A stretch of DNA of 64,000 nt from Baylisascaris procyonis. Lineage: Eukaryota; Nematoda; Chromadorea; Rhabditida; Ascarididae. Shown one piece after another: positions 31,801 to 44,609 of the stretch. A program made the translations under genes and the position numbers. Within the stretch, counting starts at the first letter, position 1; each line of letters starts with the position of its first letter. Below the pieces are notes generated by a model that was not told the origin of the DNA, made no database searches, and saw nothing but the letters and a program-made list of their open reading frames with translations. The stretch is taken from NCBI GenBank assembly GCA_037389465.1, contig JAZARR010000082.1, positions 2,778,501-2,842,500 on the forward strand. Direction: 5' to 3'.

Positions 31801-34800
31801 GTATATTCATCGACAGTATAAGTAGATATACAGTCCTGTTACTGATTTAAAACTTTGCTTCGCCACATTTTCTAATGCGACTGTTTCAATGCGGAAACTT
31901 TGGTAAAATTTTAAATGTATGTTTGAATAACTCAAATTCTGATTTAGTTATCTTTATTTTGAAACTGTTTTTCCCTTGTTTTGTCTCTTTTAAATGATTT
32001 TTTAACCCTCTCGACAATCATTGAACTAATATCTCAATATGCTGCATTTTTAGGTGGTCCAGCGAATATTCCGCCTGGCAGCAGCGTGATGATTGTAAAT
32101 GCAAATGGACAACAGATTCCAGTAACACTTGGATCAGCGACGATGATCCAACCGAGTAGGATTGCACCGACTCAATTGAGCGCAAAAATTGAAAGTGGAG
32201 TGCCACAAGTAGATGGTGCGGGGGTGTTGTTGCGCGCTGATGCTGATTACGATGATCAACCAGGATTTTCAGGAGTTGAGAAAGCGAATCAAGAGTTGGC
32301 CTCGATAAAACCTGTGATTGCTCATAAAGGTGATAATTATTTCGCATTTCCGCATATCAGTTAGACTGACATGAATTCAGACAAATTGATTATTGATGTG
32401 ATTTGTTTTCACTTGATTTTTCCTCAGGTGAAGGTGCTTTACCGGCCTAGAAAATATTGCTTGCTTGGAAAGAATACTGAAAGAATGAGTGATAGTGGAA
32501 GAAACTTTGATTTTTGTGGCCTGCTTAAGGGTTGGTTCAAATTATTAGCCACGTAGGTCACAAATTTTAGATGGTTATGGTAAGTCTGTTTAAATTACGC
32601 TAAGGAGGTACATATTTGATCTTTTTCTTATTTCAGTATGGCTTCAGATACCCACTTATTATATACGAATATCATATCACTATTCACTCTACCCCTTTAC
32701 ACCTCCAAACCGATTTCGATGCAAGCTTGCAACTGATCTTCGTTTACAAGGATCAAACAGTACATTGATAAACGGAAGAGGGGATTGTTATATACAGCAT
32801 ATATATGCTTCTTCTTCATTTAAGTGGTTATGTAGTACGTGTGTTTTTGTTATCGTAGGTTGGAAAATGCATTGAAAACAACTCGGTTTTATGTCAGGGA
32901 GGATTGTTCTCATGTCTCATATAGTGGCGATTCGCTGGTTATTTTTATGCGAGTTATTTAACAATAGCTGTTTGTTGACGGTAACGTGTGCGCTATAGTT
33001 GTGTAGTACTTCTTGGATGCTCAGATGTTTATATTGTGTCGTTTCTCAAATCGTTCTGTATTTCTTCGTTTTCGATTTTCCTTTTTATTGCTCCGTAATA
33101 TTTGTGCAAAATTTTTTTGAAAAAAGTCCGAATCTTAACGAAAAACCCCAAAAATCGAGATGGTCAAGCTGGAATATAACGTACGATGCGCAAAGTAGAG
33201 TTTAGCGAAAGCTTCACGAAGACGGACATAGAGGACTGTACAGGGAAGCTGCGGCGTGCTGATAATAGCTGGTATTGAACGATGTTGCGAATTAACTGAA
33301 AAAGAGACGGAATATAAAAAGTTACGTTCAGCGCATAGCGCTAGAAGTTTTTCGCCATGGAAAAGAATGCAAATGATAGAAGCGGTGAAATAACAAAACG
33401 ATAGGTGAAGTAGGCTACGACGTTAGGCATTTCTAAAATATTTGGAATCATCAAAAGCGTTCTGATTTCCAATTGGCTGTAAAATTGATCATTTACCTAG
33501 TTAATACGTTGTTTTAGAGAAGAGAGGTCGAGTTGTGCAGTTAGATGGTGCAGGCCGTATCAGCGATTCGTCATCCGACGAAGACGATGTGGACGAAGAG
33601 GATGACGATGATCCACTAAGGCGAATCGCCGATCGGATCGGTGAGGATGGGGCAACAGCGGACGACGATGAACAGGTATATTAGATTTCTGTGCACAGCG
33701 GTGATTTGATATCAGTTCCTGACGGTATTGTTTTCTCCACTGTTTTTTTTTTTTTTTTTTTGCTGGGTCTTTTGGAGAAGGGGAGCGTTTTTGTAGAATT
33801 TTTTAGAGATCGGTAGAAGAAAAAGGATATGACCTTCGTTCGCGGAGGGATATTCAATTTTCTGTCGTATTAAATAGGCCATTGGTAATTAAAATGAGGG
33901 ATGGGCAGGCTTCGAACGCTGTGCAGTATTATTGTGATTTAGAGAACTGTTATGATATCTTTTATCGTTCAGGTTTCTGTAATTCGAAAGTGTGAAATAT
34001 AGATTTATAGAAGGTGTAGCTAGGTGTGAAATCTTAGAAACGATGAGAGCTGGGGGGGGGGGGGGTGTTCATTTATACCAGTAAAGAATGATGCTCCAAA
34101 GCGATTATGAGTCTGTAGACTTTTTGTTCTAATATTGCATGACGGGCACGGCGCGATAGGCACCCAGCGGAAATTTTGCATATAAAAGCAATATTCCTTT
34201 ATAGAAAGCATATGGGAGCAATATGGATTGACGTGTTTCGTGGAAGAATTGAATAGCTTTGAAAGTGAAACAAGCAAGGAAGGATGAAAAAGCCACTAAA
34301 CATCTTTTTAATTTTTAAAGATTATATCAGGTGGTGGAGGAGGATCCTTTAAATTCCGGTGATGACCAGAGCGATGATGAAGATGTGGAAAGGCTTTTCG
34401 AGGCGGACAATGTCGTCATGTGCCAATTTGAGAAGGTATTAATTTTGATGCTTCGATTCTTTGCTGGGTGTCTATCGACATTCCGATTAGTGACAGTCGT
34501 GCAGACAAGCAAATGGATAGGGGGCTTGCTTTCATTGTCTCGAGACGGACGACGGAGAACGAGAGTTAGCTTACTGACTCTACAGATCTACATTCGGGGG
34601 TCTATGGCTTACGGCAGATTTTGTGAGGAGGTAAGATATAGAGATGTGAAGTTTACCGCTTGATGGTAAACAAGCATGAGAGTTCCACAGTAAGAGTGTT
34701 GAAGCTCGGCGAAAAAGGTCGACGCTTGCTACGTTTAAAGTAATCACTGCGAGCATTAAAAGGACGTCTATTTAAATTGCAAGCTTTTACATTGTAAGTG

Positions 34801-35491
34801 CCGATTGGCACTACTAATTGTGATGGTGATTACCGGACTCGATAATCACTAACCAGCGGTAGCTTCCTTACGGCGGTGCAGCAGCAGTTAACCACTCATA
34901 ATTTCTTGTCCCCAGGTGACATAGTGCAGGGATAACGAAAGTGCACAGTTGATACATTTAATAGATCCAAGTGATAATCCAGGTAAAACACTTTTCGAGG
35001 CTAATGTCGGCATGGTTGGACTGGCTTCGAAAATCGTCATTGTATTTTACCTCCAAGGTTGTGTGTTATCAAGGTGGTAAAGAAAGTGGAAGTGAAGTCG
35101 GTGGTGACCGTAAATGGCGAGCACCAAGTGAACTGTTGCTAGTGTTGTCGTTTGCATTGTGAGCTGTTGCTAGTGTTGTCGTTTGCATCATCACAAAAAT
35201 ACTAGTGCGTTCTTATAGCACAAACATGCCCACATGCTTAAGGTTGTCTCGCACTCGTTCTGCATGCATCTGAAGAGTGTACTAGGCAACGTTTTTGCGC
35301 AGCCGAAATGTTTTTTGATGGTGATGAGTGTGATCATTTAAGAAAAGAGTCGATCGATCGATTATTGATTGATTATGTTTCAGGTGCATCGTGCTCGTAG
35401 CAAGTGGAAGTTCACATTAAAGGATGGGATTATGCATATTCAAGGTAAAGACTACTGCTTTCAACGTTGTTCAGGAGAGGCGGAATGGTGA
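28784..35491 (+). CDS. GTF2A1: TFIIA large subunit (alpha/beta precursor), lacking the first exon
   Basis: Eight exons, all phases matching: 28784-28885, 29867-30025, 30799-30978, 31542-31665, 32054-32329, 33518-33675, 34331-34435 and 35384-35491, giving 403 residues. With the small subunit, TFIIA stabilises TBP on the TATA box and counters repressors, in the nucleus. The N-terminal four-helix-bundle region is clear (ADIYKGVINDVISQVKEAFL, then WEDKLMASG). A long Gln/Pro/Ala-rich linker follows, then an acidic stretch (SDSSSDEDDVDEEDDDD). The C-terminal beta-barrel contacts TBP and DNA (VVEEDPLNSGDDQSDDED; NVVMCQFEK; SKWKFTLKDGIMHIQGKDY), and the protein ends at the usual Trp (GEAEW). Two Taspase1-type motifs, QVDG (residues 240-243) and QLDG (288-291), lie before the acidic stretch. 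The human protein is 376 residues. Only Met and a few residues are missing, on an unidentified upstream exon. Confidence 0.96.
29867..30025 (+). CDS. GTF2A1: TFIIA large subunit, exon 'WEDKL'
   Basis: Acceptor ttttag, donor gtatgg, 53 codons, phase 0. EWEDKLMASGSVDLEG corresponds to the conserved WE-x-KL helix end. The Pro/Ala-rich linker starts after it. Confidence 0.96.
30799..30978 (+). CDS. GTF2A1: TFIIA large subunit, Gln-rich linker exon
   Basis: Acceptor cttccag, donor gtaatt, 60 codons, phase 0. It reads HILVQQTGPPQMGQP, AAMVMQAAAAQ and ALSQVVQVQQ, low-complexity Gln/Ala/Val linker. Linker exons vary widely between species. Confidence 0.93.
31542..31665 (+). CDS. GTF2A1: TFIIA large subunit, Gln/Gly-rich linker exon
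   Basis: Acceptor ctttcag, donor gtatgc, phase 0 to 1. It reads RQQLGQGAPQTISAIPSGMI and IIQQGGQQYLMH. The split Ser codon is completed by the next exon. Confidence 0.93.
32054..32329 (+). CDS. GTF2A1: TFIIA large subunit, linker exon with QVDG
   Basis: Acceptor tttttag, phase 1 to 1. It reads GPANIPPGSSVMIVNANGQQ and later VPQVDGAGVLLRADADYDD. QVDG at 32206-32217 fits the Taspase1 consensus Q-aliphatic-D-G. The donor gtgata gives a junction in frame with the acidic exon. Confidence 0.93.
33518..33675 (+). CDS. GTF2A1: TFIIA large subunit, QLDG and acidic exon
   Basis: Acceptor gttttag, donor gtatat, phase 1 to 0. It reads KRGRVVQLDGAGRISDSSSD then EDDVDEEDDDDPLRRIADRI. A QLDG or QVDG placed just before the acidic stretch is where TFIIA is cut into alpha and beta in animals. 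Confidence 0.95.
34052..34065 (+). repeat. G14 homopolymer in a TFIIA intron
   Basis: Fourteen consecutive G in the intron between the acidic exon and the next coding exon. Confidence 0.95.
34331..34435 (+). CDS. GTF2A1: TFIIA large subunit, start of conserved C-terminal domain
   Basis: Acceptor atatcag, donor gtatta, 35 codons, phase 0. EEDPLNSGDDQSDDED and EADNVVMCQFEK are near-identical to the animal consensus for the region entering the beta-barrel. Confidence 0.97.
35384..35491 (+). CDS. GTF2A1: TFIIA large subunit, terminal exon
   Basis: Acceptor tttcag. VHRARSKWKFTLKDGIMHIQ and GKDYCFQRCSGEAEW end at TGA. The KWKF, DGIM and final EAEW or DAEW motifs are diagnostic of TFIIA beta. Confidence 0.98.
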   Translation: MHRARSKWKFTLKDGIMHIQGKDYCFQRCSGEAEW

Positions 35492-38400
35492 TCGGTGATT
35501 GGGCTGAAATATTGATACGCTGCTGTACGATGCGGTTTATTGCTGTCGGCTCTGGTTCAGTCATTTTATAGATATCTTTGTTCATTTCTTTCCTAAACAT
35601 TTAGAATGAAAACAGTGCATATTGAACGGTAACCGAGATGAGGAGTACCAAAAAAAAAAAAAAAACGAGCAGTTAGCATTAATAGATCTGAACTTTAACC
35701 TTAAATGTTTCGCACACAAAACGACTTCTAGAGGTGTGTGATGGCTATTAGCATGACGAGCATTACCAAATGATAGCGTAAGAAGATTTTGGGTCTTATT
35801 AGTCAGTAAGGAGTAAGTGGTAAAAAATTTTGAAGTTTAGTGGTAAAGCAATGAAAGTTTCACCGTTTATGGCGGAATGTTGCTGCGAAATATAAAATTT
35901 TCGTTGATGTATGTAACTTTCTAGCACTTGTTTGTTGGAAAGGCACGAGTCTTTTGTGTCAAAGAATTTCTAGAAAATTTCTTCAGTCAGGCCTCATCAT
36001 TGATGTTATAACTGCTATTTCCTCTATACAATACTTTATCCCGATATGTCATTAAGGGTAAAGAACTGCTCGACAGTAATCTTCTTGGGTAGCCAGACGT
36101 CAAGACCGTCGAAGTTTTGCTATTTTTGAATTGTGGGATGAGTGAGAACGCTGAATTGAGATTGTGATTCAAAAAGTGGGGTATGTTGAGAAACGGACAC
36201 GGTTGAATAAGATGCGTATACTAATACTGCAAAATGTCAGTTGGCTACATGTATTTTTTCGAGAGCATAAAACGACATGCAGGCATTTTTAGTGGTGTAT
36301 GAAACAGGACGGAAGTTGATAGCATATTGCTTTGGATATCCGCAGCTGAATCGGTAATGGATCATTTTTTTGGAAGAGGTATTGTGCATTTCCTAGTGTT
36401 AACTGTTAATAATTCAATTGGAGGGAATATCGTAGGCTAGATGAGGAAGGGGAAGGGAGGGGGAGGGATGGTTTCGCTTCAGAACTTGACACTCAAATGC
36501 GCTGTTCACATTCTCTTCTCTAGGCTCATGCTGGTTGTGCCTTGCGGCTAATTTTCTGTGGGCAATGTTTTGGGTATTCATCTGTTATTTATTTGTGATC
36601 GGTGATATATGGGAAGATACGAATTGTTTATTTCTATTTGTTTTCAAACCTTCCTTCTCTGTTTCTTTTCGATTCTTAGAGTGCGTTGACGATCCCGGTT
36701 CTGATTTATTTCCTCAAAGTAGGGGAAATGTTTAAAATTACTTCATAGAATTCAATAATTTATTGGATTTGTGAGGTTCAGCATTGTGAATGGACGATAG
36801 CATAGTGATCAGAGCCATTATTGATAACATCAATATGTACGAATCATGCATCTGCTTCTCTCGGAATTTTTGTTAAGCTGGCTTGAAATAAAGTTGTGCA
36901 CTATTTTCTTAGGTTTAATCTTTGCTAATTATGGAGATGTTCACTGATATGACGGGATTTTTGGTGCCCCATCTTATCTCGTTGTTACTTTTTAGATTCT
37001 GAATGCAATTCAGCGAAGGTACGTCAGTGAATTTTTGGGGTCGCTGTAAAAATCAGTAGATGCTTGGAGGCGCTCTAGAAATCAACAAGTTTTTAAAAGA
37101 GTTATGTTATGCTTGCGGGAGTTGTGCGCTTCTTTTTTTTTGCAAGTGAAGATACAAAGGTGATATAAATTAGGTGGTTTATGACAATCGTCTATCTTGG
37201 AATAGAGCAATGTTTTATGGCTTTATGAAAATTTCAGCTTCCAACTTTATAGAGAAGATTGTGATTAAGGCTGTCAGCAATGAAGAAGCAAATTTTAGAA
37301 TTTCACATATGAAATATTCAAGTTTTCTGTAGGGTGATTGTAACATCCGATCGCTAAATGAATCATTTTGTCATGCTTAGTTAGAAGCGAAGTAGGGAAT
37401 TTTAGAAGAACTATTTTCAGATGTGATTTAAATTTGTCTTCCTTATTTTCCACCTTTGATTACTATTGCAGTGTTTTTTTTTTAATTGTCATATTCTTTG
37501 CTAAATCAAGTAAATTTTGTAGCATTAAATTTCATTTCTGCTATTAATTCGTTTGCTTTTATGACAAATAACTCACAAAGGCCGTTTGATTACAAGGCCG
37601 TCTGTTACCTTTCTCCCCTTCCTGCCTGCCATTCACCTCCCCTCCTCGTCCGTAATTTTCATCTCAGAAATTCATTGCGATCGAATCTCTACGTTGTTGG
37701 AATTAACTTCCGAGTGGCCTCGTTGTTATGCACAAATCTTTATGTGTCTAGCGTTTTTGAAATTCTTATTCTAAACACACCACTAGTTAAAGAATTTGCT
37801 GGGGATGATTTCAGAGGCTGTAAAATCTCAGTGCAAAAGACAACTGGGATTTATGAAAATTCTTAATAAGAGAAGTAACTCCCATACATATCTAATTGTA
37901 CCTTTCTAAATTTCCCACTTTTCCTCTTTCACCTTATCGCAAGATGTTTCATTTATACGGGAGTAATGTTCTATTCTGGTCTATGAAATGCCTTCTGATA
38001 GAGTGTTGTGGTTTTCTTTTTTCTTTTTTTAGTGGATTCGATGGCGATTTTATGGTTTGTCGCTTCAGTGGCCACACCAATGTGTTGTTTAGTTTGTCAG
38101 CATTGATATTACTATTCTCCAGTAGCATTGCAATGGTCAAGGAGTGACCCACGTAATATATGCATAATAGCAACTTTGTTTGAAATAGGACGGAATTAAA
38201 GACACGTCTCACGTTTATTGTCGTTGGTATTGAATTGATGGGAAGCGAGTAGAAGAAGCTTCATAATGTTTTTGAATTGGGAACGCTTAAGCCTTGAAAA
38301 TATTTGCAGAATTTCCGCTATGAAAATATGATTTCATCTGAAGTGGGAAGGGAAAGGACCTGTTTATAAACATCTCGTGTTAGATGTTTGTTTCATTGTC

Positions 38401-41400
38401 CTCCTAAACACTGTGAACATTCTCGATATGAACTTTTCCTAACTCTGAGTGTACAAGATATTGACTATACGATCTAGATGAAAGTAAAAAGTATAGAAAA
38501 GCATTTAGCAGGTGCGAGGGGAGAGGGAGTTTATATTTGTTTGCTGGATTTTGGCTGCTGCTAATCACATAAGTTTTTTCCGGATTTTTCTCCATAATTT
38601 GCGATGATTTTTCGCAATGTTGTGCTGATTGTACGCTTCTTCATATTTCCTTTTTTTGCTTGCTTTGTGATCAGCTATATATTTGAATGACCGTTTCCTG
38701 CGAGGAGAGGTTCATTGCGGTTCATTTCGGTTGCTGTTGTGTTGATATTGATGAGATTTACAACTAAATGATTTCACACTCTATTTTAGAACTCCATCCA
38801 TCATCTGTTGTACTTTTATTCAATAAAGCTTTTGTATTTAGTTCCTTGTTGTTGAAAATCGTCATTTATACGTGAATGTATAGAAAGCGACCGTTGCTTT
38901 CAAGTATGAGTTCGCCGAGCCCATGATGAGATGACTTATGATTTCAGTGAAAGGGGCATAAGCACATTATTCGAGTATCCAGCTGAAGCTTTTCAGAACT
39001 CCTCTTAGAGGTGGCGGAGCGTTTTGGATTTTGAATTTGAATAGGAGTCGGTTTTCACCTGTAAAATACGACAAGTGATTTGTAAAGTTTCAAATTATGC
39101 CGAAATTCTTTGCCTGCAGGCTTGTAGTGAAAGCTTGCTTATGACTGAGACCTGAGCTTTTCGAACACAGTTTTACCGCTTAATGACCGATTAATCCGCG
39201 CTAATAGAAATTAGATCCTTGATCAGAAGCACCCGATGATAGTTAGCTCATAGAGGGGTAGGTGATCTTGGGTAGCGCTCAACTTTTCCTTTTTCATGTT
39301 ATAGGGCGGTGTGAATGTCGCTTCAGCAAGTCGGTGGAGTTGCAGTGGGTTAATCCGTACTCATTATCAACTGTAAGTCGTTGGGTGTTATTTTATCAGA
39401 TTTGAGCTTCCCCAGAGCAGGAATTTTAATGGCACTGATGTACTATTGCGGCAAAAGGTGGCCGACCGAAGCCACAAACGATTTGTGTTGTCTATGTGGT
39501 AGGCAACAACGACGTCTACCTAGAACGGGAGGTGAGGTAGTCGTCGTGTTTTGTATTTAGAGATTGGATAACTCAAATTGCTTGAATAGCTCAAGGATAC
39601 GTAAGACGTTTTGCACCACGGTCTATCAAGTGAATAAACAAGAAAAAGTGTTGGAGAACGTGTTCACTTTCAACAGTTTCCTTTTTTTGCGTCTTTGCAA
39701 ACATCGTCTACGTGTACGCATCATCTCTATTTTGCCAATGGTTTCCACTCAGGAACCACTTGAGCCATCAGGGTGGGGAATTTGTTGAGTGCTTTATGAA
39801 CTGAACCAGCCGTTATATTTGACTTGATCCAAAAAAATTTTGTGGAAATTATCGTGCTTGAAGCGATATTACTTTAAGAGAAGTGGCAGGCGGTCTACAT
39901 GATCTTCACCTCTGTATATCGCTAGTCTCACGGACAGATTTTATCAGTTGCGTGAAAGAAATGAATTATACATGATCATCACGTTTTAATCGGTCTGATC
40001 ATTCGTAAAATTTTCCGCAATTTCGTATATGCGTCGATGTGGGAATCAAAAGCCAATCGATTGCCATACATATGCAGATTTTGCCGAGAAATTTAACTAA
40101 CCATAAATTTATTCAAAGATCATAGAATAAAAGAAGTTTAATATAAGATGATTGGCTTGTGATATAAATTATACCTATCAAATTTCATAATGGCAATGTT
40201 ACTTGGGTTCCCGTCTTGAAAATATTGATCATCGCTAGATACATATTAAAAAAAACGATAATGTCACAATATGCTTCGACAAATGCAAGCTCATAAAAGT
40301 GCACTAAATGTGTGCATCCAGCATAAATTTGTTACTTAAATGTTCAAAGATAGACATAGATTAGAGCTATGAACACCTTAGCAGTATTATTACCACTGTT
40401 GCGACTTTTGCATTCGTAAGCATGAATATCCATAGTGAGTGATAAGTGAATTCTAATGAAAAAGATTTCAAAGCTGAACCTTGAAGTTCAAGCTTATTTC
40501 AATTTCTGTATTTTTTTCTCTCAACTGTAGCGAAAGTATGCGATGAAATTTTCTCATTTTTGAGGATTTTTGCGGCGAAACGTTCTATTATTACTTAAGT
40601 GTTGGTGATGAGGAGTTATTCATTTTATTGACAATACAAATGAATGGCTTATTTATATTTCAAAAACAATTTTTGCACAGGTAAAGGTAAGTTTTTCGCG
40701 TTTTGTTCGCCATTTTATTCCCTATTTTAAACTGCTGATTAAATTATAGGCATTCGACTTTATATGAAATAATATGACAAATACTTAGTTCATTTATTTC
40801 AGATAAGCAATCAAAAATTCATAAAAATTGCATCCGGTTTTTTCTTAAAAATTAGGAAAGGCTCTCATAAAAGTTCTATTCGCGAAAATATCCAACATTA
40901 TTTAACATACGCTGAGGCATAATTGATGTGGCTTTTGGAACTTTCACTTTTATATTTAATTTTTTATACAAACAAATTATACAATACGCGATATTGTTAT
41001 AGAGTAAACAATCATACAGTATATATTTGGACTTAAAAAACAATCATACATTACAATTACATTACCATCGAAGAAAACTTCAGCGGAAACAAATTCGATT
41101 TGATTGAGAACTTCATCAATTTACCAAAAACCAGATTGAATGAAAAGAATTTTTGAAAAAAACTTAGAAAAAAATTTACTAGAACAATTAATATAATAGC
41201 ACTAAGAATAGCATGGACAGTTATTGATTTTTTTAAAAATCGATAAAAAATTATCGATTTACTTTGCGTAGAGAAATTCTAGAAGTAAATTATTGAAGTT
41301 AAAATATGGAATTAAGGCCGCTCGATGGGTCAATCTTCGCGAGTATACCAGCTATAATAGAGCCAATACGATATCGAGAAGATAAAGAACACTGTTGGGA

Positions 41401-42050
41401 AGACACTTCGACTATCTAAAAAAGTTAATATAATTTTTATTATTTCAACAGTTGATGACTGCTATTTTCATTATTCATACAAAATGTGTTAGCAATTTTT
41501 CTATGCCATTCAAATCTCCTTTGCATAAACACATTATTGTGGCGTCGTGTCTGCGTGTGTCTATGTAGGTGTGCCTGTTGTCGTGGCGTTGTATCTGTGT
41601 GGGTGTATCTTTTATTGTGGCGTTACGTCTGTGTATGTGTGTCTGTTTGTGTTCAATAACTCCAACTAGGCAGTCACTGAAATTAAGAGCTGAAATTCGG
41701 TAAATTTAATGTACAGTTTAGGTTAACCTCCTAAACCGCATATAATCTTAGTCTATCACTTCGCAACGAGTTGTGCATATCTGCTCTAAAAAGGTAGATC
41801 GAAGTCTGCTTTGGTGAAAAACCTCATTCCATGCACAAATTATTGTATAATTGTTGTGTTATCAAAGTAATAAAAGTAAGTGAAAAAAGTTTTCGCTGTT
41901 TATATCAATGAATTCTCAGATTTAACCTTGTTCTCATTCAAAAGTTTAAGTCCATTGGCTTAAAGAGTTAATAAACCGTTTCTATATTTGTTTCGTAGCT
42001 GTTTTTGGTAAATTACTCGCAAAAGCGTATCATCGCTACATTATGTCTGT
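35492..42050. other. No supported gene; TFIIA 3' side and intergenic
   Basis: The first five kilobases keep the T/G-rich plus-strand bias of the TFIIA gene and may be 3' UTR or an unseen plus-strand gene. AATAAA occurs near 36889 and 38822. Frames at 36535-36735, 37486-37866 and 39564-39788 lack splice partners and recognisable motifs. After about 40.8 kb the strand becomes A-rich. Confidence 0.5.
41538..41652 (+). repeat. GT-rich degenerate tandem repeat
   Basis: Three irregular copies of a unit beginning gtggcgt and continuing tctgtgtgtgtgtat, with spacings of roughly 44 and 34 bases. Confidence 0.7.
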
Positions 42051-42051
<1 letters not shown>

Positions 42052-42102
<51 letters not shown>

Positions 42103-42117
42103 ATGTGTATGTGTATG
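42052..42117. repeat. (TA)n then (GTATGT)n microsatellite
   Basis: About 47 bases of TA pass directly into three gtatgt units, then tctgtctgtc. Confidence 0.95.
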
Positions 42118-43154
42118 TCTGTCTGTCTAGTATTTACGCTGAGGAATCAAAGAGTGATCCCTCAGAATCACACAATTTAAAGATCATCGTGGAAATCGTT
42201 ATGAAGCACAACATTTCCGGCTTTGACCTGTCACCTTTGAAAATAGTAATGGACACGTGGGAGCGGAAAAAGACTTGCCGGTATTTCGCTCCGATTGGAT
42301 TTTTTATTTTGCAGCGACCTAATTTCTGAAATTGACCGATCAGGTGAGTGTGATACAAGAGGATATATCGTGCCAGCTACATTGACACGCTTCTCTATTT
42401 TTGCAATATTGTGTAGCAAAATCATGAGAAGTGACGTGAACGACGAAGAATGTCGTGAACCAAACAAACTAGATAACGGAAGAAGTTGGGGAGGGGTAAG
42501 GGGAGGATGACAAAGAAATCTTTCCTCGCAGAGAAATTCTCTTCCCTCTCCCAAACTTAGTTCATTCTTTTTCTACCTATCGTTTTTGAAGCATTTAATG
42601 CCTCTTCCTAATGATCACTGTAATTTATCTATGCAAAGTGTTGGAATTTTTTCAAAAATTTACAAAAAAAGATTAAAAAAGAGAAAACAACCTGTTATTT
42701 CGAAAAATCCTTCAACAACAAACGAAAAAAGAAGGAAATTGTAAATGAAAACGTGCATTTATCGATTTGTCTTGCGACGAATTCATTAGCAGTCGCACAT
42801 TTCTGACATGGTTTAGAAGCGTCGAATTTACTGAAGAATGTGTTACCAATATGGGGTGTAGCTGACATTAATGACTGAAAAATTGCTTGAGATTATCTAA
42901 AAATAATACTGTAGGCTAATATGATAGCAAACATTCTCTATGGCCTAAAATTCCAACTTTGAATTTAGCATAAAGTATACTAATAAGCGATTACTAGTAG
43001 AATACTTATATCAATTAGTCTAGACACGGTCAACCATTTTAATTTATTTTATTTAATAAAAGATTTATGTATAAGAGCAAGCTGGCGTTTAAATATTGAA
43101 AGTATAACTAAATTAAATTAAATTTTTGTCATTTCCACGTGCAATTCTCTCTCT

Positions 43155-43166
43155 CCCCCCCCCCCC
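43155..43166. repeat. C12 homopolymer
   Basis: Twelve C after a CT-rich lead (ctctctct). Confidence 0.95.
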
Positions 43167-44605
43167 AATAACCAAAAAAACGAAAAGTTGCACGGCTTGC
43201 CATAAGGATGGGAAGGTGAGTCTCTTCATCGAGGAGAGATATGAGTCTACTTCTGAAATATTAAAGAAATGCTTGTAATAACAATGATTATTCAGCAAGC
43301 CTATATCTCGATGAAAATTTATGCAAAAATTATGATCCGTTTTTGAATAAAACCAAACAGCTTTCAACTAATGCAACACGAAGTTATAGAATAATTGGAT
43401 GCAAGATCTGTTGAATAATGCACTCTACTTATGGCTTTATTATAATAGTAATGCTCTATTCGAAGCACTATATAATTAAATGCACATTAATTCAAAATAG
43501 AGTGTGAAAGATTCTGATCGCATTCTAACAGGAGCATCAAAAAATGAGTGATGCGTCCTGAGGAAATCCTATAATTGCATTTATTTTCGTTTTATTAGGA
43601 ATTACTTCAAAGGAATATTAGAAAGCTCACTGATTTGATGATCACAAAGCGTAACAAAAACAATAGAAATTTTCGTATTTTCAGTCACATTCTGCTTACT
43701 ATAAACTGTCTTTATCTGCTAAGTAGGTGAAGGAAATAAATTTCTAAGAGTGAAACATTATGACTATAAAGATAAATAGGCCATTTATATAAAAGAAAAT
43801 TGAGGATAAATGCCATTATTATTTACTATTTTAGAAAGTTTTACAGGATATTATTTCGTTTTGGAAATATTATTTCAAAGATTGTGAAGAATGTTTATCG
43901 TTTCAACAAATTCGTTTATTCAGAAAAAATCACTGAAGGAAAATTTACTTAGAAATTTTCACTGAGACATCAGTTTGATTGGCGTACGTGGAAATGATCG
44001 AAAAATTAAACTTAATAAAAAATAAACCGAAACAGTAAAATATTTCTAGGAAAGGAAATAGAAGATTAATAGAAATATCGAAAAAAAGGATTATTTATGA
44101 GGCATGCTTTCTATGCAAAAAGATCACAATAAAGCATTCTTTCTTCACCATACACCGATAAGAAAAATGCTGGAAAATCTGGATAATTCAAAAAAGCGGA
44201 TCTGCTCAGAAGCGAAGTAATTGAAAAAAAAAGATATTCATGCTTTCATAATTGCATGCTGATTGAACGGTAACAACTGTTGATTTGTGTTCATATTTAA
44301 ATTTAAAGAACGATAAAAACTATGACTGCAAATCAATTTCTGATGCAAACTTAAAACGTCACTTTTATAAATATATCAAGCAATAATGCTAAGGAATATT
44401 CCGCTTTATGAGTTTTGCTATCCACCAAATAATCGAACTCTTAACTACAACTTCTTTGGATTACGTTTTCGCTTTTGGCCATTTCCACCATAAACTGACA
44501 AGAAATTGAAGGAATTTATTCGCAAGTAAAGAGTAGGAATATGTGGCCGACTTAATGGCAAAGGTCATATCAGCCAGCATTTCAACTATGCGTTACCATT
44601 AACAT

Positions 44606-44609
<4 letters not shown>

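Noticed and set aside
37486..37866. 126-codon plus-strand frame after TFIIA
   Set aside because: Long by local standards but no family features, no splice context, and Leu/Ser/Phe-rich as expected of T/C-rich non-coding DNA.
42099..42554. Overlapping frames on both strands near 42.1-42.5 kb
   Set aside because: Neither strand gives a splice-consistent or recognisable product, and one begins inside a microsatellite.
43113..43367. Minus-strand hydrophobic stretch (RLTFPSLWQAVQLFVFLV) as M4
   Set aside because: It needs phase 1 entry, which no supported exon provides, and it runs straight into a poly-C/G tract.
44144..44206. Hydrophobic minus-strand piece (FFELSRFSSIFLIGVW) as the missing M4
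   Set aside because: It lacks the usual F-P and Y-W signature, the acceptor is uncertain and a stop follows at once.
44450..44600. Minus-strand end VYGGNGQKRKRNPKKL as the channel C-terminus
   Set aside because: All three phases after the acceptor end within 20 codons, so the reading is not informative, and no M4 precedes it.
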